From the NCBI RefSeq assembly GCF_001625195.1, contig NC_054389.1, positions 5,204,520 through 5,268,519 on the forward strand: a DNA stretch of 64,000 nt. The letters run 5' to 3'. Under the pieces are notes generated by a model. It worked only from the letters and a program-made list of their open reading frames with translations. It had not been told where the DNA came from and ran no database searches. Each line of letters begins with the position of its first letter. Positions within the stretch are counted from its first letter, which is position 1. The position numbers and the translations under genes were made by a program. Below, piece after piece: positions 35,649-47,512 of this stretch. The stretch comes from Drechmeria coniospora. Taxonomy: Eukaryota; Ascomycota; Sordariomycetes; Hypocreales; Ophiocordycipitaceae.

Positions 35649-36949
35649 GAAGGAAAACGACGATCTCGACAGACGTGGGGAGAGAAGATGGGGGGACGCG
35701 AGGCTGGCTGGCAGAGGAGCAACGACGGCTGATTAAATACTTGCATCCGACGGTGCATTATTGTTTACTGGCAAAGCGGGTAACAGCTTTTTCGATGGAC
35801 AGTTCATGCCGCCCCGTACTCGCGCTCTCTTGTGGCACTCGAAGCCTCGACGCGCCCGTCTCATCTGGCCGAGGGCCCACAACGCAGGAGGCGAGGCCAA
35901 TATGGGTGCCCGACCATGTTGATGGTGGCGGAGAGGAGAGATGGCTATCCGCCGAGTTTTGCATGAGGTGCAAGCGCCAAGATTCGGCTGGTGAGAACCT
36001 CTCTGGACCGGTTGCTGATCCTTGCAAAGAGATTTCCGGGGAGGGGAGAAGCGGAGGAAGGGGGGTTTACGATTGGTTCCCCTGGTCGGGTGATGAGGGC
36101 ACTGATCATCTTCGTCCACATGCCACTTGCCCGACCTACATGTATTGCATGTAAGTAAAACGAGCATGAGGTTTTAGCCAGTACGGCGTGACTTACTTGC
36201 AGTACAAGTACGATAATACTCGCACCTCGCTCCACGAGGAGGATTGGTCAATGCGGTAGGGGTACGTGCTGTTGGTGCTGGAAGGCGAAGGAAACACTCG
36301 CAACGATCGACGATGGCCCATGACGCGATCCCTGGACGGCATACGCGGTTCACGCAGAACGCATCGTGCTGCTTTCGACTCTCGATTCTTGTCGAGCAGG
36401 CCGCGCAGCAGCGACCGTCCGATGAGGAGGAGGGGGAGACGACGGTCTTCCTTCTCCTCTCCCCCGTCGACCGCAGCTCCTGCCTTCTTCATTGATCGGT
36501 TGCTGCAGGCACGACCAACATACAATATTACTGCATACGCACATGCGCTCATTTGGGGTATCATGACGTATTATTAATTACACGAATACATGTACTGTAA
36601 ATGTATGCACGTACCGAAACAAATCGATGCAAGTGCGTTCGGCCAAGAGCGTCATGCTATTGTGTAGGTACCTACTTGCTCACGTTCGTGCAGCTGCTCT
36701 GGAGTGCGTGGTACTGGCATGTACAGACAGACGTTGACCACACATGCCTGAATGCTCCTCAGCCGCTCGCGTGGCCGATGACTCCTTCGAGTATGCGTAC
36801 GGACAGCAACTAGATTTAATCTACAGTACATGTAGTTGAGGTTGCGGCGCAACTGGCCACAAAGTTATCCGCTCACGTCGGTGCTCATCGTCCGCGGCGG
36901 ATAGTCTGCCTGCCAAGTTTTTTTTTTTGAACCAACTTCGAAGGACTGT

Positions 36950-37450
36950 CAATGCAAGTACTGAGTGCGGAGTGCTGCACGTTGTGATATGCATATTAGT
37001 ACTTGGGTGTACTTACAGTACTGTACTGTAGTCTGTGCTTGTGGGTGTAGCGGGTGTAAGTACACGGTGGTAATTACTCCGTAAGTAAGTAAGTACTCCG
37101 TACTTACTGGTATATTGCCGTGGAGGAGGCACTCGCACCTTGCGTGGAGCACATGATATTCCTGGTAATTTACTCCGTAATTACTTCGTACCCTGATGGA
37201 TGAATTGGCGACGAATGAGCAGTCGGTACTCCGTACAGTTGGTGCGACAAGCAGGGTAGGTACCGCTGAGGACCTTGATGGTGCGTTGGCACGCAATGCC
37301 GCCCCTCCTCCACTCGTTACACCGCGCCGGGTAAGTACGACGTAATACTTCATACTTAAGTACTGCACCTGGACGCGGCTGGTGTAATGCCTGTGTAAGT
37401 GTACACTGCGCCGTGCCGAGTACAAGTACCTACTAGGTACTTACAGTAGG
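36950..37450. repeat. GTAC-rich island
   Basis: Dense GTAAGTAC, GTACTCCGTA and GTACAGTAC words, with the run CCGTAAGTAAGTAAGTACTC near 37079. No coding signal. Confidence 0.6.
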
Positions 37451-38769
37451 CTGCTGATGCATCAGGGGATGGGATGGTTTTTGCGTCAACCCGTCAGCCG
37501 CATTCTCGAAACCGGTGTGGTTACGTTGTTTCGGCATTGCTCACGCTGCCTTGTTTCGTTTACATTTACTTGTACGGAGAACTGTGCTCAGGAAAGGGTG
37601 CGCATGGTAGTACCTGAGCTAGTAGGACGATTACTGCAAGTACTTGCAATGGCAGCATGCAGGGCGACGATGAGTAGGGACGGAGCAGGGCCTACGCGTA
37701 CGAGTAATGGCACATAATCAACAACGCCCGCAATCCCTTGCTTCTCATACCGTGCCGATGTCGAATGATGGCCAGGCCAGCTGATGATCCGTCCCGACGT
37801 CCCATCATCACAATGCGCTCGCTCCCTTTGGCCGATATTTGGTTCTGTTCTTGGTCTGATGACCAGCTCCCGCAGAATCGGCAACTAGGCATAGGCAAAC
37901 GCGACGAGCAAACCATGTACTTGCTTGTAGAGTGCAAGCACAGCCACTAATTACCGTTCGTCCAGCGAACGGATCGACCGAGGCGAACCAGCTGGATGAC
38001 AGCCGGTGAGCCCATCTCCGTTCATGTTGGAGGACAACAGAAGTCATGCATGCTGGTCGTGTCGCAGACGGAACAAACAAACGCTGTTTCGCGACATGGC
38101 GAGCATGCGCGGTGCGCGCCGTCGGGCGACGAGATGAGATCGTCGTCTGACGCCTTCGCCCTGAGTGCATCTGGCACGCTCGTGCTCGTCCACGGGCTCG
38201 TACACCCTCGATCGTAAATGTGCCTGCATGCGCCTCGTGCTGCCACATGCTGCCGCATGCATGAGCCAGCACTGCGTCGACAGCCTTGGGCGATGCGAGC
38301 ACGTGGCCGGAACTCGAGCAGAAAGCCACGAAGGTGGGAGCTGCATCGTGCGAGCCCGGCCAGGACGAGATTTCGGTCCACCATGACCAGCCCCCCCCCC
38401 GGTTCTCCCTCTGCCGCGCTGCGGCGGCTCCGAGCCCGCGCCGGACGCTGCGGCATCGGGCGGAACTTGGCTTCTGCGGCTAAGGCTCGTAGGACATGCT
38501 TCCTTCTGCCGACGCTGGATAACTCCAATGAAGCAGCCACTCGCCGCCCCTCTCTCTTGGTATTTTCTGCCAAGCTCCAGCCCACCAGCCCACCAACCCA
38601 CCGTCGTTACAGTAAGTACGTTTCTTTGCTCCTTTGACCGACACTGGTAGAGTCGTTAATATTTTCTTCTCTTTTGTTGAGCTTTTGGACCGACGCTAGG
38701 ACAATCGTCACGCGTTGACGACGTGTGTGGGTGGATGGCGGATACCCTATGCGCACACTGCTACCGCTA

Positions 38770-39310
38770 CTATGGTTATCCGATCTAAGTACGGAGTACT
38801 ACTATGGCTATCGATCTACCTCTCAACGCCGTTGTATATGTACTCTCGAGGCGTTTTGCACTTGCGTATCTCCGCAAGTGTGAACTACTACTCGGTACCA
38901 TTCAAGCAACATCTACTCCGTACATCAACAGCACAAGTCGTCGGTGTGCATGTACATGTACTTGCGAGTATTGAATGCCCGTACTTACTGTACGGAGTAC
39001 GGAGTGCATGTCCTCCATTGTAGCTGCAAGTATGGCCTGTACTTTTTACACGTACATGCAAGTACTGGAATGCATTATGCGTATGCTTGCACTGTAGGTA
39101 CTCCGCCTGGAGTACAGAGTACTGTACGGAGAATTACTCCGTATTACTTCGAACTACTTACTTGTACATGCAACAGTACGGAGTGCAGAGTACAAGAACG
39201 GCGCAAACGGATGAATAGTGTGCTCATAAGTACTTGCAAGTATACGCAAGTCCTTCGACGCGCAATTAAGTACTGCTGCACACGTATTACTTGAACTCTA
39301 CAGTACATGC
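38770..39310. repeat. GTAC-rich island
   Basis: GTACGGAGTAC at 38789-38799 and 38990-39000, many GTACTT and CTCCGTA words. Confidence 0.6.
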
Positions 39311-40008
39311 TGGTCCATCTGCATAAACTTCCCAATCGGGGTGGAGAACCTTGACGGTCAGTTACGTCTCATCCCCCCCCCCCGAGCTAGACCAAACTGA
39401 GCGAACCCATCAGGATTCGCGCCGACGACGAATCACAACCTCCTCAAACCTCAGCGATACCACCAGATGCCGCAGGCCTGCGTCGGACGGCAGTAAATAT
39501 CAATCCTTCTTATCGGTGCGCGTCCACTCTGCCTCCTGCTCTTTGCACGATCTTGGCTCCATGCTGACCCAACGATGACCTAAAAGCCCCTCCTTTCACC
39601 CTTCGCTTCCGTTTCTGGAAGAAATAAACCCCATCTCGTAGCCTGTCTGACCTGTCTTGACCTGTCCGTCCCGACTTTGACCTGTCCTGCCAACTTTGTC
39701 GCTAGCGTCCGTCATCCGCTTCGTCGGCCCCCAGCCAAGTTTTGCCAAGGCCAACTCGTCCGCTGCAGCCCAAGCAGGCGCCCTCTCCCATCCTCTTCAT
39801 CGACACCGCCTCCGCAGGACGAACCAAAGACAGACACCTCCCCCGCTCTACTTACTGTACATTGCTCTCCGCTGCTGCAGTGCTGAGCTGGCCCATCCCG
39901 ACGTCCCCGAACGAAGCGCGAGGCTCGAGCCTCATGATAGTCCGTCCGTGTCGAGTCGACGAGACCGACTGCTAGCAAGCCGTGTGCCAACGAGCCAACG
40001 AGCCGAAG

Positions 40009-41837
40009 ATGCTGGCCTTTTTCGACGTCGACAATGACACCCGCGGGTGGATCATGTGCATCGTCAGTGGCATCGGTACGTCGTCGCTCCCTCATCTCGA
40101 TTCCCGGCTGTCCACGTGCGAGTCCATGGGCGACGCTGTGGTGAACCGTCGTCGAGGTCGGATCTGACCCCCCCCGTTCATCCTGCAGCCTGCGTCTTTG
40201 GTGCCTCGATAATATGCGTCGACGTCATCGTCCGAATGCTCCCCGGCAAGCGCAACTTTCGCATCCAGGACAGCAGCGCGTTCCTCGCATGCTCCCTGAG
40301 CCTCAGTTTCGGTGTCATGGTAATGAACCCCCCCCCCCCTACCCCTCCATCTCCCCTCCATCTCTCCCTCCAATCCCCTCTCCTCCCCCGCCGAGCCATT
40401 CTGACCGTGGATCCTCCCCAGATGTTCTCCTCCCTCTACAGCATGCTCCCCGAGTCCAAGGGCTACCTCGAAGATGACGGCTGGGACCATCAGTCGGCCG
40501 GCTTTCTCATCATAGCCTGCTTCATCTGCGGCTTCCTCGGCATACAGACCCTCTCGCGCTTCCTGCACCAGTACATGCCTTCCCACGTCGTCGACTGCGA
40601 CCACACCCACGATGACGCCGCCGCCGTCGACGGCCACTCCTGTTCCGGAGCCCGCAGCCGACGTCATTCCAGGGTCAGTCGCGCTCGCAGACGCGGCTCG
40701 GCTGCATGGCAATACCACTCCCACACCTACCCTCCCGCCAAGAGGGACGCGGCGGTGCCGGAGAACGGTTCCAGCGCGACCGAGACAACCGCCTTGCTGG
40801 ACCCGGTGAGGAGCAACCCCGTCGTCCCGCTGTCCAAGGGGCAGCCGTCGTTGGCGACGAGGGGGGAGGAGATGGCCGAGCAACCTCTGAGCCCCCGAGT
40901 GGGGGGTCGGAACCGGCCAACGACATTGCCGGCCGATGGCGGCCCTCTCAGGCGCAGGTCGTCCATGTACGACGTCCAGAAACGCGTCATGTCCTTTGTC
41001 AAGGATACGAAGTGCAACTGCGACGAGGAAGGCTCCTGTTACGGCTACACCGACCCCTGCGGCCAGGAGTGCTTCAAGCACGTCGCGAACAAGTCTGCCA
41101 ACGGCACTCGCCACGCGACCGTGCTGCGCACCACCACCGGGCCCTTCTACACCCCCACTGGCTCCGTCTTTCACTTCGCCTCCGACCATAGCCACACCGA
41201 TGGCCTCGAACCCATCAGCCCGCGCTTCCGCACGAGCCGTGCGACGTCGCGGGATACCGTCGTGCCCGCCGACGAGTTCGTCCCGGACGAGCATGTCCAT
41301 CTCTCCGTCGACGAGTGCGAGGCCGAAGCGCAGCAGCACCACCATCACGTCCCCGCCAACGCCTTCCTCTCCATCGGCCTCCAAACCTCCATCGCCATTG
41401 CCCTCCACAAGTTCCCCGAGGGCTTCATCACCTACGCCACCAACCACGCGAACCCGACGCTCGGCTTCAACGTCTTCATGGCCCTCTTCGTCCACAACAT
41501 CACCGAAGGCTTCGCCATGGCCCTGCCTCTCTACATGGCCCTCGGCTCCCGCTGGCGGGCCATGTCCTGGGCCGCCATCCTCGGTGGCCTCTCCCAACCC
41601 TTCGGCGCCGCCATCGCCGCCCTCTGGTTCAGGCTCGCCAGCAGGACCCACCTCACCCCCAACGCCGTCGCCTACGCCTGCCTCTTCGCCGTCACCGCCG
41701 GCATCATGGTCAGCGTCGCCCTCCAGCTCTTCGTCGAGAGCCTCAGCCTCAACCACAACCGCAACCTCTGCATCTTTTTTGGCTTCCTCGGCATGGCCTT
41801 GCTCGGCCTGAGCAACGCCCTTTTCGCCTCACACTGA
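40009..41837 (+). CDS. ZIP-family zinc transporter, ZRT3-like
   Basis: Three exons, 40009-40075, 40189-40319 and 40422-41837, encode 537 aa. The first two exons give three N-terminal membrane spans (from GWIMCIVSGIACVFGASII). A long cytosolic loop (about residues 115-355) holds His- and Cys-rich stretches such as DCDHTHDD, CNCDEEGSC and HHHHV. The C-terminal half has five spans with the ZIP signatures HKFPEG and HNITEG, whose His and Glu residues bind the transported metal. Length and layout match yeast Zrt3, which exports zinc from the vacuole. Both introns have sense-strand poly-C tracts (C8 at 40168-40175, C12 at 40328-40339) and good donors (GTACGT, GTAATG). The gene symbol is left open because orthology was not tested. 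Confidence 0.9.
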
Positions 41838-42448
41838 CGGACAGCCAAAGGCGACAGAAACGTTTTCGCTGGACAGGCGTGCGACAGGCTTCGCATCGTC
41901 GACGATGTGACGTTTTCTATCGCCAGCTGGTTGCTGGCCAAGCACGACTTGACGTACGCTTAATTGTATTCGTATTCGTGAATCAAGGCTATGAATCATG
42001 AATCAGGAATCGGGAATCGGGAATCGGGACATGGGGACATGAGGAATCAGGAATCAGGAATAGGGGCGCCGGATTATGTTTTCTTGGCCCATCGTTTGAA
42101 TCGCTCCCCTGGTTGGTGGCAACCAGGACAGGGTGACCAATGCACATAGAATACCTACGAACATGGCGAGCAACGGTCGTTGGGCTTGACAGTATCTCGC
42201 ATGCTGGCTTCGGGCGTATCCGCAAGCATTACGTCGCACTGCTCTCTCAATCCGCCATAAATAGATACGCTTCTGCACTGCCTAACGCTATGATTCTATG
42301 ATGTGGTGATGCCCGTCGTGAGTTGGCCCGCATGCCATGTCCCAGCACCTCGTGCGGTGCGAATAAGTGCCACGATAAGGGGCGAAGCAGAATACAATAC
42401 ATACATGACGAGCAGCACGAGACGGTCGCAGAGTCGGCACCGGCGCTG
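41838..42448. other. convergent 3' intergenic region with heptamer repeat
   Basis: Between the ends of the zinc transporter and TFIIIA genes. Contains the heptamer minisatellite listed next; otherwise no gene seen. Confidence 0.45.
41992..42064. repeat. heptamer minisatellite (GAATCRG)n
   Basis: About eight degenerate units of GAATCAG or GAATCGG, interrupted by GACATGGGGACATGAG, lie about 155 bases after the zinc transporter stop codon. Confidence 0.85.
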
Positions 42449-44007
42449 CTAACATGCCAGAAAAGGATCAATGCGGCACTCCAACGTGCCTGGAGGATCC
42501 CGTGCAAGGAGCAGGATGTTGGCCTCGTCCTCTTGCCAGTCGTCCTGCGGTGGACCATAGTCCATCTGCGCCGCGAACAGCTCCTCCTCCTGCGTCTCCT
42601 CCTGCGGCAACTGGTCGGACCACACAGACTGGGCATCGCCTAGTCCGAAACTGGAAGGCTCTGGAAAGAGCGCGTCGGTGCGAACGACTCCTGCGTCGGC
42701 TTCTCGGGACGGGCCGTGGTCCCTGGCCGTGTGCAGGTTGAGGTCATGATATCGTTTAAACTTTTCGTCGCAGTGGGGGCAGGTGATGACCTGCTTGGCC
42801 TTGGTGGCGGTACCCGAGATGTCATCGATGATCCGATCCGCTTTGGCCTTGCCCGGCCTCGACAGCTTTGGCCGCTCCTGACCCAGGTGAATGAAACGGA
42901 CGTGCTCCTCCAACCTGGCCTTGGTGCTGAACTTGTCGCCACAAGCCTGATCGTTGGACCATGCTTCGAAGCCGGGGCCGGCAAAGTCGACGTCTCCGCA
43001 TACGAATCGGAAACCCTCATGGGCGGTGCGAACGTGGGTGTTGAGGTTGGATCGTTTGGTGAATCGCTTTCCGCAGCCAGGGTGGGTGCATGCGTGCGTC
43101 TTACGGTCCTCGACCGTCTTGCCGGAATGGTGCATCTCGACATGGTGTTCCAGATCCCATTTCGAGCTCGACTTGAAATCGCAGAAAATGCAATTCTGGT
43201 GCTCCTGCTTGAGGTGCTGCTGGAGCAGCAGCTCCGTCGTGAAGCCGACCCGGTTCCCCGTCCCGTCCTCCTCCGCTTTCGAGCCGCATTCGAGACACCA
43301 GAACTTGATGGGCCCGTGCAGCTTCTCCCGATGTCGCTTCAGCGCTGGCTTCGAGTCAAACGCGGCCTGGCAAGCTGGTTCGGGGCATTCAAACGCTGGT
43401 TTGTGCAGGTGATCCTTTCGGACATGCTTGTGCAGCGTTTCTTTCTTCCGAAAACTTTGACCGCAAGTCTGACAGCGGAACCTGTCGGCACCGTCGTGGA
43501 CCGCTTGATGCCGCTTCAGCCGCGTTCCGGTGACGAAGCTCTTGGTGCAGCCGTCCCTGTGGCAGATGTACTTGCGGTCGTGCGTGTGGGCGGCCTTGAC
43601 GTGCTGCTTCAGGTGCTTATCCTCAATGTAATCCTTGTCGCAGTCGTCGTACGGACAGCGAAAGGGTCGGGAGTTGGTGTGCGAGTTGAGATGATCCCGC
43701 AGACGGGCTGGGCGGTTAAAGGACTTGGGACAGCCCGGCCAGGTGCAGGCAAGAGTCTTGAGGTCTGAGGGAAACCTGGTCCGGGGCGTTGTTGCTGCGG
43801 TTACGGGCGAATCTGGATCGACCATTGAGCTCGGTGTCTGGACGACTGTGAAGTCGTCGTCGCCGTCGTCGAGAGCTGAGGACAGGTTAGCGAGGACAGG
43901 ATCGTGGGTCGGCACCGGCACGCACACAGGGTCGCCATGCCCTCGACATGCGGCCTCTTCGATGGAGAGGCTTCAAGTCCATCATCCGGGGCCGGCCGCT
44001 TGCTCAT
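42449..44007 (-). CDS. transcription factor IIIA
   Basis: Two exons, 44007-43926 and 43875-42449, encode 502 aa. The 50-base intron has donor GTGCGT, branch CGCTAAC and acceptor CCTCAG, and its phase joins MATL to SLDDGDDDF. Ten C2H2 fingers follow (about residues 70-425), for example CTWPGCPKSFNRPARLRDHL and CTHPGCGKRFTKRSNLNTHV. Finger 6 has an enlarged loop, and finger 9 has a long insert between its cysteines, as in fungal TFIIIA. The C-terminus is acidic. TFIIIA binds the internal control region of 5S rRNA genes and 5S rRNA itself and recruits TFIIIC. The start MSKRPAPDDG is preferred over an in-frame ATG at 44106. The neighbour RPB6 is part of RNA polymerase III and is divergently transcribed. 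Confidence 0.9.
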
Positions 44008-44386
44008 GGTGCTGCAAAGGGACGGCGGCACCTCGCCGTCGTGAAGGGTGAATGGTTTCCAAGTCGCAGGCCGGTTCGTTTCGTCAGGCGTTGGCAGAAT
44101 GGGCAACTTTTAAGGCGGTGAAGTGAAATTCTGGCTTGGTGACGACTCTGACGAGCGACCGGGTGGATCGGGCCCACGACAAGACAGGCCGGCTTCTGGT
44201 TGGCCCCACCCATCAACAGAGCGTGGGTCTCGGAATAGCCACGGCAAAACAACGAGCTTTCATCGCCAACAGCTTTTTTTCCGTGGCAGTTTGGTCGGCA
44301 GCACTCGCAACGAACGACGGCAATTCCCAATACTACAAGCCCCCCTCCCACCCCCAAAGCACGCGCGGGCTCTGTACCATCTCATC
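44008..44386. promoter_or_regulatory. shared divergent promoter of TFIIIA and RPB6
   Basis: Only 379 bases separate the two start codons. No GTAC island and no gene; a poly-T run near 44273. The pair encodes two parts of the RNA polymerase III machinery, so a shared control is plausible. Confidence 0.5.
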
Positions 44387-45032
44387 ATGTCTGATTTCGG
44401 AGATGACGACGTCGGCGTGGGCGGGTGAGTCCCCCGAGATGCCTTCCCTCGGATCCTTTCCTTGGGCTGACACGGGCGCCTCATAGCGACGAGCCCATGC
44501 TGGAGGAGGAGGAGACGACCGAGTTCTACGACCCCGAGGTCGTCGATGAGGAGGATGGGGAAAACGTAGGCAACGGCGAAGATCAGGACCATGTCGTCAT
44601 CTCCGGCGACCCATCGGCGGCCGCCAATGCGCTCAAGGGCGGCGACAAGTCGATGAAGGACAAGAAGATTCCCGAGAGCGAGCGGACTACAACGCCGTAC
44701 ATGACGAAATACGAGAGGGCGCGCATCCTGGGCACCCGGGCTCTGCAGATCAGGTACGGGGTGACGGGATACCGTTGCGGATGGTGGCAGGGGCTCGGCT
44801 AACGCATCGCTCGCCGGATAGCATGAACGCGCCGGTGCTCGTGGACCTCGAGGGCGAGACGGATCCACTGCAGATTGCCATCAAGGAACTGCGAGAGAAG
44901 AAAATTCCGCTGATTGTCCGGAGGTATATGCCGGATGGCTAGTGAGTCGGGTCAGGCTGCGATACCGTGCCGAGGGAAGGCTAACAACGAGCCAGCTACG
45001 AGGACTGGACATGCGAGGAGCTGCTGCAATGA
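44387..45032 (+). CDS. rpb6: RNA polymerase I, II and III common subunit RPABC2
   Basis: Four exons, 44387-44424, 44487-44753, 44822-44941 and 44996-45032, encode 153 aa, the usual fungal size. The acidic N-terminus ([20 protein letters not shown]) leads to the conserved core [20 protein letters not shown] and then [30 protein letters not shown] and the closing [12 protein letters not shown]. Introns are 62, 68 and 54 bases, with donors GTGAGT, GTACGG and GTGAGT, and all phases agree. Rpb6 (omega-like) stabilises the largest subunits of all three nuclear polymerases. No oddities were seen. Confidence 0.95.
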
Positions 45033-46958
45033 AGGGGAAGACGAGAGGGGGGGAACACGGGCCGATGACAGTTGGTGGCCAAACGTCCGGGGCGAACATG
45101 CCTGAGGCAGACTGCTCGAACTGAGCCATTCCGCTCCCTGCAGGCTCCTCTGCGGCTCGCGCTGACAGTGGTTTGACGGTGCATGAGCGCGGCGTTTATG
45201 AGATTTAATCATGTTTAGGAAATAGATGAACAATAAGAATGACCGAATTTTGCATCTGCCAATTGCCTGCAGTGAGGGTTATCACTTGCCCGGCAGAGAT
45301 TTCGACGGCCGCGTGGCGTAGGTGCAATCGGGACGGAATGGGATGGGCGAATGAGACGGTCGTTTGGCATCCTTCACCTAGCCTTCATGACCCGCGGGAA
45401 TCGCCTCTGGCCACGCTCTTCTTGTGAGGCATGGCGAGCAGGGCGCGTGCCGACCAGCCGACCTACAGTACCTTGATATCCAGTACCTCGGTACCTTCTC
45501 CCACCGCCGACGGCCAACTAAGCATCCTAGATAGGGCTTGGGCTCTCTGCTGACGGTTTGGAGTCGCCATCTTGCCGGGACTTGGTGCGATACGTCAAGC
45601 GACGAAGGACCATTCAAACGTCGCCGTGGTGTACTCCGCACTCGCGCGCGTACTTCGGAGGTCGACAGAGCATGCGGTTGGCACCGAAAAGCAATCGGCG
45701 AGTTTTCCAGCGACTTGACGCCAGTCCTGCTCCGCCTCGACACCTTCATTCGTACCTGTGCTGTTATTTCTGAGTTTGATTTGATGGGGTGGACCGCAAA
45801 GGAAAGAGTCTGGCAGCTGTTGTCAGCTCTCCCCTCGCCGATGAAGCTCGCCGATGATGCATCATGCATGGCCTGACCACGCCGTCCATTACTTGGGGGG
45901 AACATCGAGCTTCCGCAACGCTCGGCATGGATCATGTATGGATGAAGCCCGGCGAGCGAGGAAAGAGCCGAGGACAGAGGCCAATCGTGATGTAGCTGAG
46001 TCGGGCCGAGCCAGCAAGCAAGCGTGGGCCGATGCAGATGAAGGTGAGTGCGCAGGGCAAACCAAGTTTTGGCTCGTGTTGTTGGACAGCCATCACTGTC
46101 GTCTTGGAGGCGTCCAGCGTTCCATCATTAGTCTCCAGCTAGAAGAACGTCGCGAATGACGTCGAAAACTGCTGGCCAGCAAAAGAAATCTTCATGTACG
46201 GAGGACTTGTACACCTACATGTGCGGAGTAAGTATTAGTAGGATTGTACAGTTAGTTACCTGGATGGCCGCGTCGATAGGCGGAAATGGAAAGGATAAGC
46301 TGTGGATTGATCGATGGGCGTGTTGGTGCGGAGTCATACGAGGTATTACTCCGTACAAGACCAGCACTTCTGCGTTCCGTTTAGCAAGGGACGAAGTGCG
46401 TGCAAGGATTGTCGCTGTGCAGGTGCTGGGACTGGAACCGCCCAGGTAGTGAGTGTATGGAGTGCTGTGCTGACATTCAGTGACGCACTTGGTGACTTAT
46501 AGGCACCAATAGACGTACTCGTAGATACCTAGTAATTAGTACTGATGATGCACTGACTCGGGCATACATGCAGGACTAGGTAACGTTAGTACCTGCACGG
46601 AGTAAAATCCTTTGTACTTACTCAGTACTTACAGACCTACAAGTATTAGTACAAGTACTCGGTGCGTTCGAGTGAGTAGTACTTGTCATGGACGTGCGCC
46701 TGAATGGTACTTGGACTCGGTCTTGGTCACCACTCGGCGCTCAGCGTCACACTCACTGCAGCAGCAACACTATAAAACAGCCAACCGGACAACCAACCAC
46801 CCACCCCACAGCAAGCTTGACCGTGGCCCAGCCTCAACGTCACTTACTTGCACACATTTGTTCCAACTACTAGCAAGCACGTCGTATTTCTTTACCTGCC
46901 CAACATTTCTTTCTCGGAAGCCTCTGCTCTGAAATAAAGCTCGCCGAAATTCGGCAAG
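45033..46958. other. intergenic region with GTAC island
   Basis: No gene seen in 1.9 kb. A GTAC-rich patch is at 46190-46690; the last 200 bases are CAAC-rich leader of the secreted-protein gene. Confidence 0.45.
46190..46690. repeat. GTAC-rich island
   Basis: ACTCCGTAC, GTACTTAC and AAGTACTC words, no exact GTACGGAGTAC. Confidence 0.5.
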
Positions 46959-47512
46959 ATGAAGGCGTTAGACCTCGTCGTCGTTCTGGCGTCGGCCGCC
47001 GCCGTCGCTGCTACGCCGATTCAGACACGGGCTCTAGGCGGTGTAAGACTTTCCCATTTCTCACCTCTCTTGCACCTTCCTGTCCCTCTTCGTCATCTCT
47101 CGTTCGCCTCCACTCATTCAACCCCCCCCCATCTTCTCTCCTTCTTTTCCGTTTCTTTCTCCTTCGCTTCTCCCGCCACCCAGCTGTTGGTTCAATATCG
47201 TAGGAGCTAACGGGCCATCAGGTTCTTATCTGCACCGGACCTAACGCTACAGGTACATGCATGCACAAGGTGGTCTCCCTCAACGTCTGCCAGCAGCTCG
47301 AAGCGCCATTCTACCGAAATGCAAGCACATTTGCGCCCGACAGAGAGCCTTTTGCCTGCTCCCCCCGCGCTTTCGACTGTCAAGGTATCTGTCGGAGCCC
47401 GACCGGCTGCACATTTGGTGCCGTGGATTTCGCCTACGAGCACAAGTTCAACTTGAGTGCCATCGGCTGGAACACCATCATTTCGAGCTTCGACTGCTTC
47501 CTGAAGGAATAG
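46959..47512 (+). CDS. small secreted protein with eight cysteines
   Basis: Two exons, 46959-47042 and 47222-47512, encode 124 aa. The 179-base intron has donor GTAAGA, branch GAGCTAAC, acceptor ATCAG and a C9 tract (47122-47130); an earlier CAG acceptor would meet a stop. A signal peptide of about 19 residues ends at AVAA-TPIQ. The mature protein has eight cysteines (VLICTGPNATGTC, VC, AC, DC, IC, GC, DC), two NxT/NxS sites (NAT, NAS) and the layout of the fungal family with opening V-x-I-C-T-x-x-N and a central F-x-P-D. Such proteins are often host-induced or effector-like. Its function is not known, and no enzyme motif is seen. Confidence 0.8.

Larger units (their letters stand above)
35599..40008. 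other. 4.4 kb gene-free region before ZRT3-like gene
   Basis: No convincing gene. GTAC-rich patches lie near 36130-36230, 36585-36680, 36950-37450 and 38770-39310. C-tracts occur at 38391-38400 (C10) and 39373-39383 (C11). The last 400 bases are pyrimidine-rich leader of the transporter gene. Overlapping frames on both strands at 37800-38640 show no motif. Confidence 0.5.

Noticed and set aside
37808..38640. Overlapping 130-190-codon frames on both strands
   Set aside because: None has a motif, the frames overlap each other, and GC-rich composition explains their length.
40092..41756. 554-codon open frame antisense to the ZRT3-like gene
   Set aside because: It mirrors GC-rich third positions of the sense gene; composition is Gly/Glu/Val-rich without motifs, while the sense frame has ZIP signatures.
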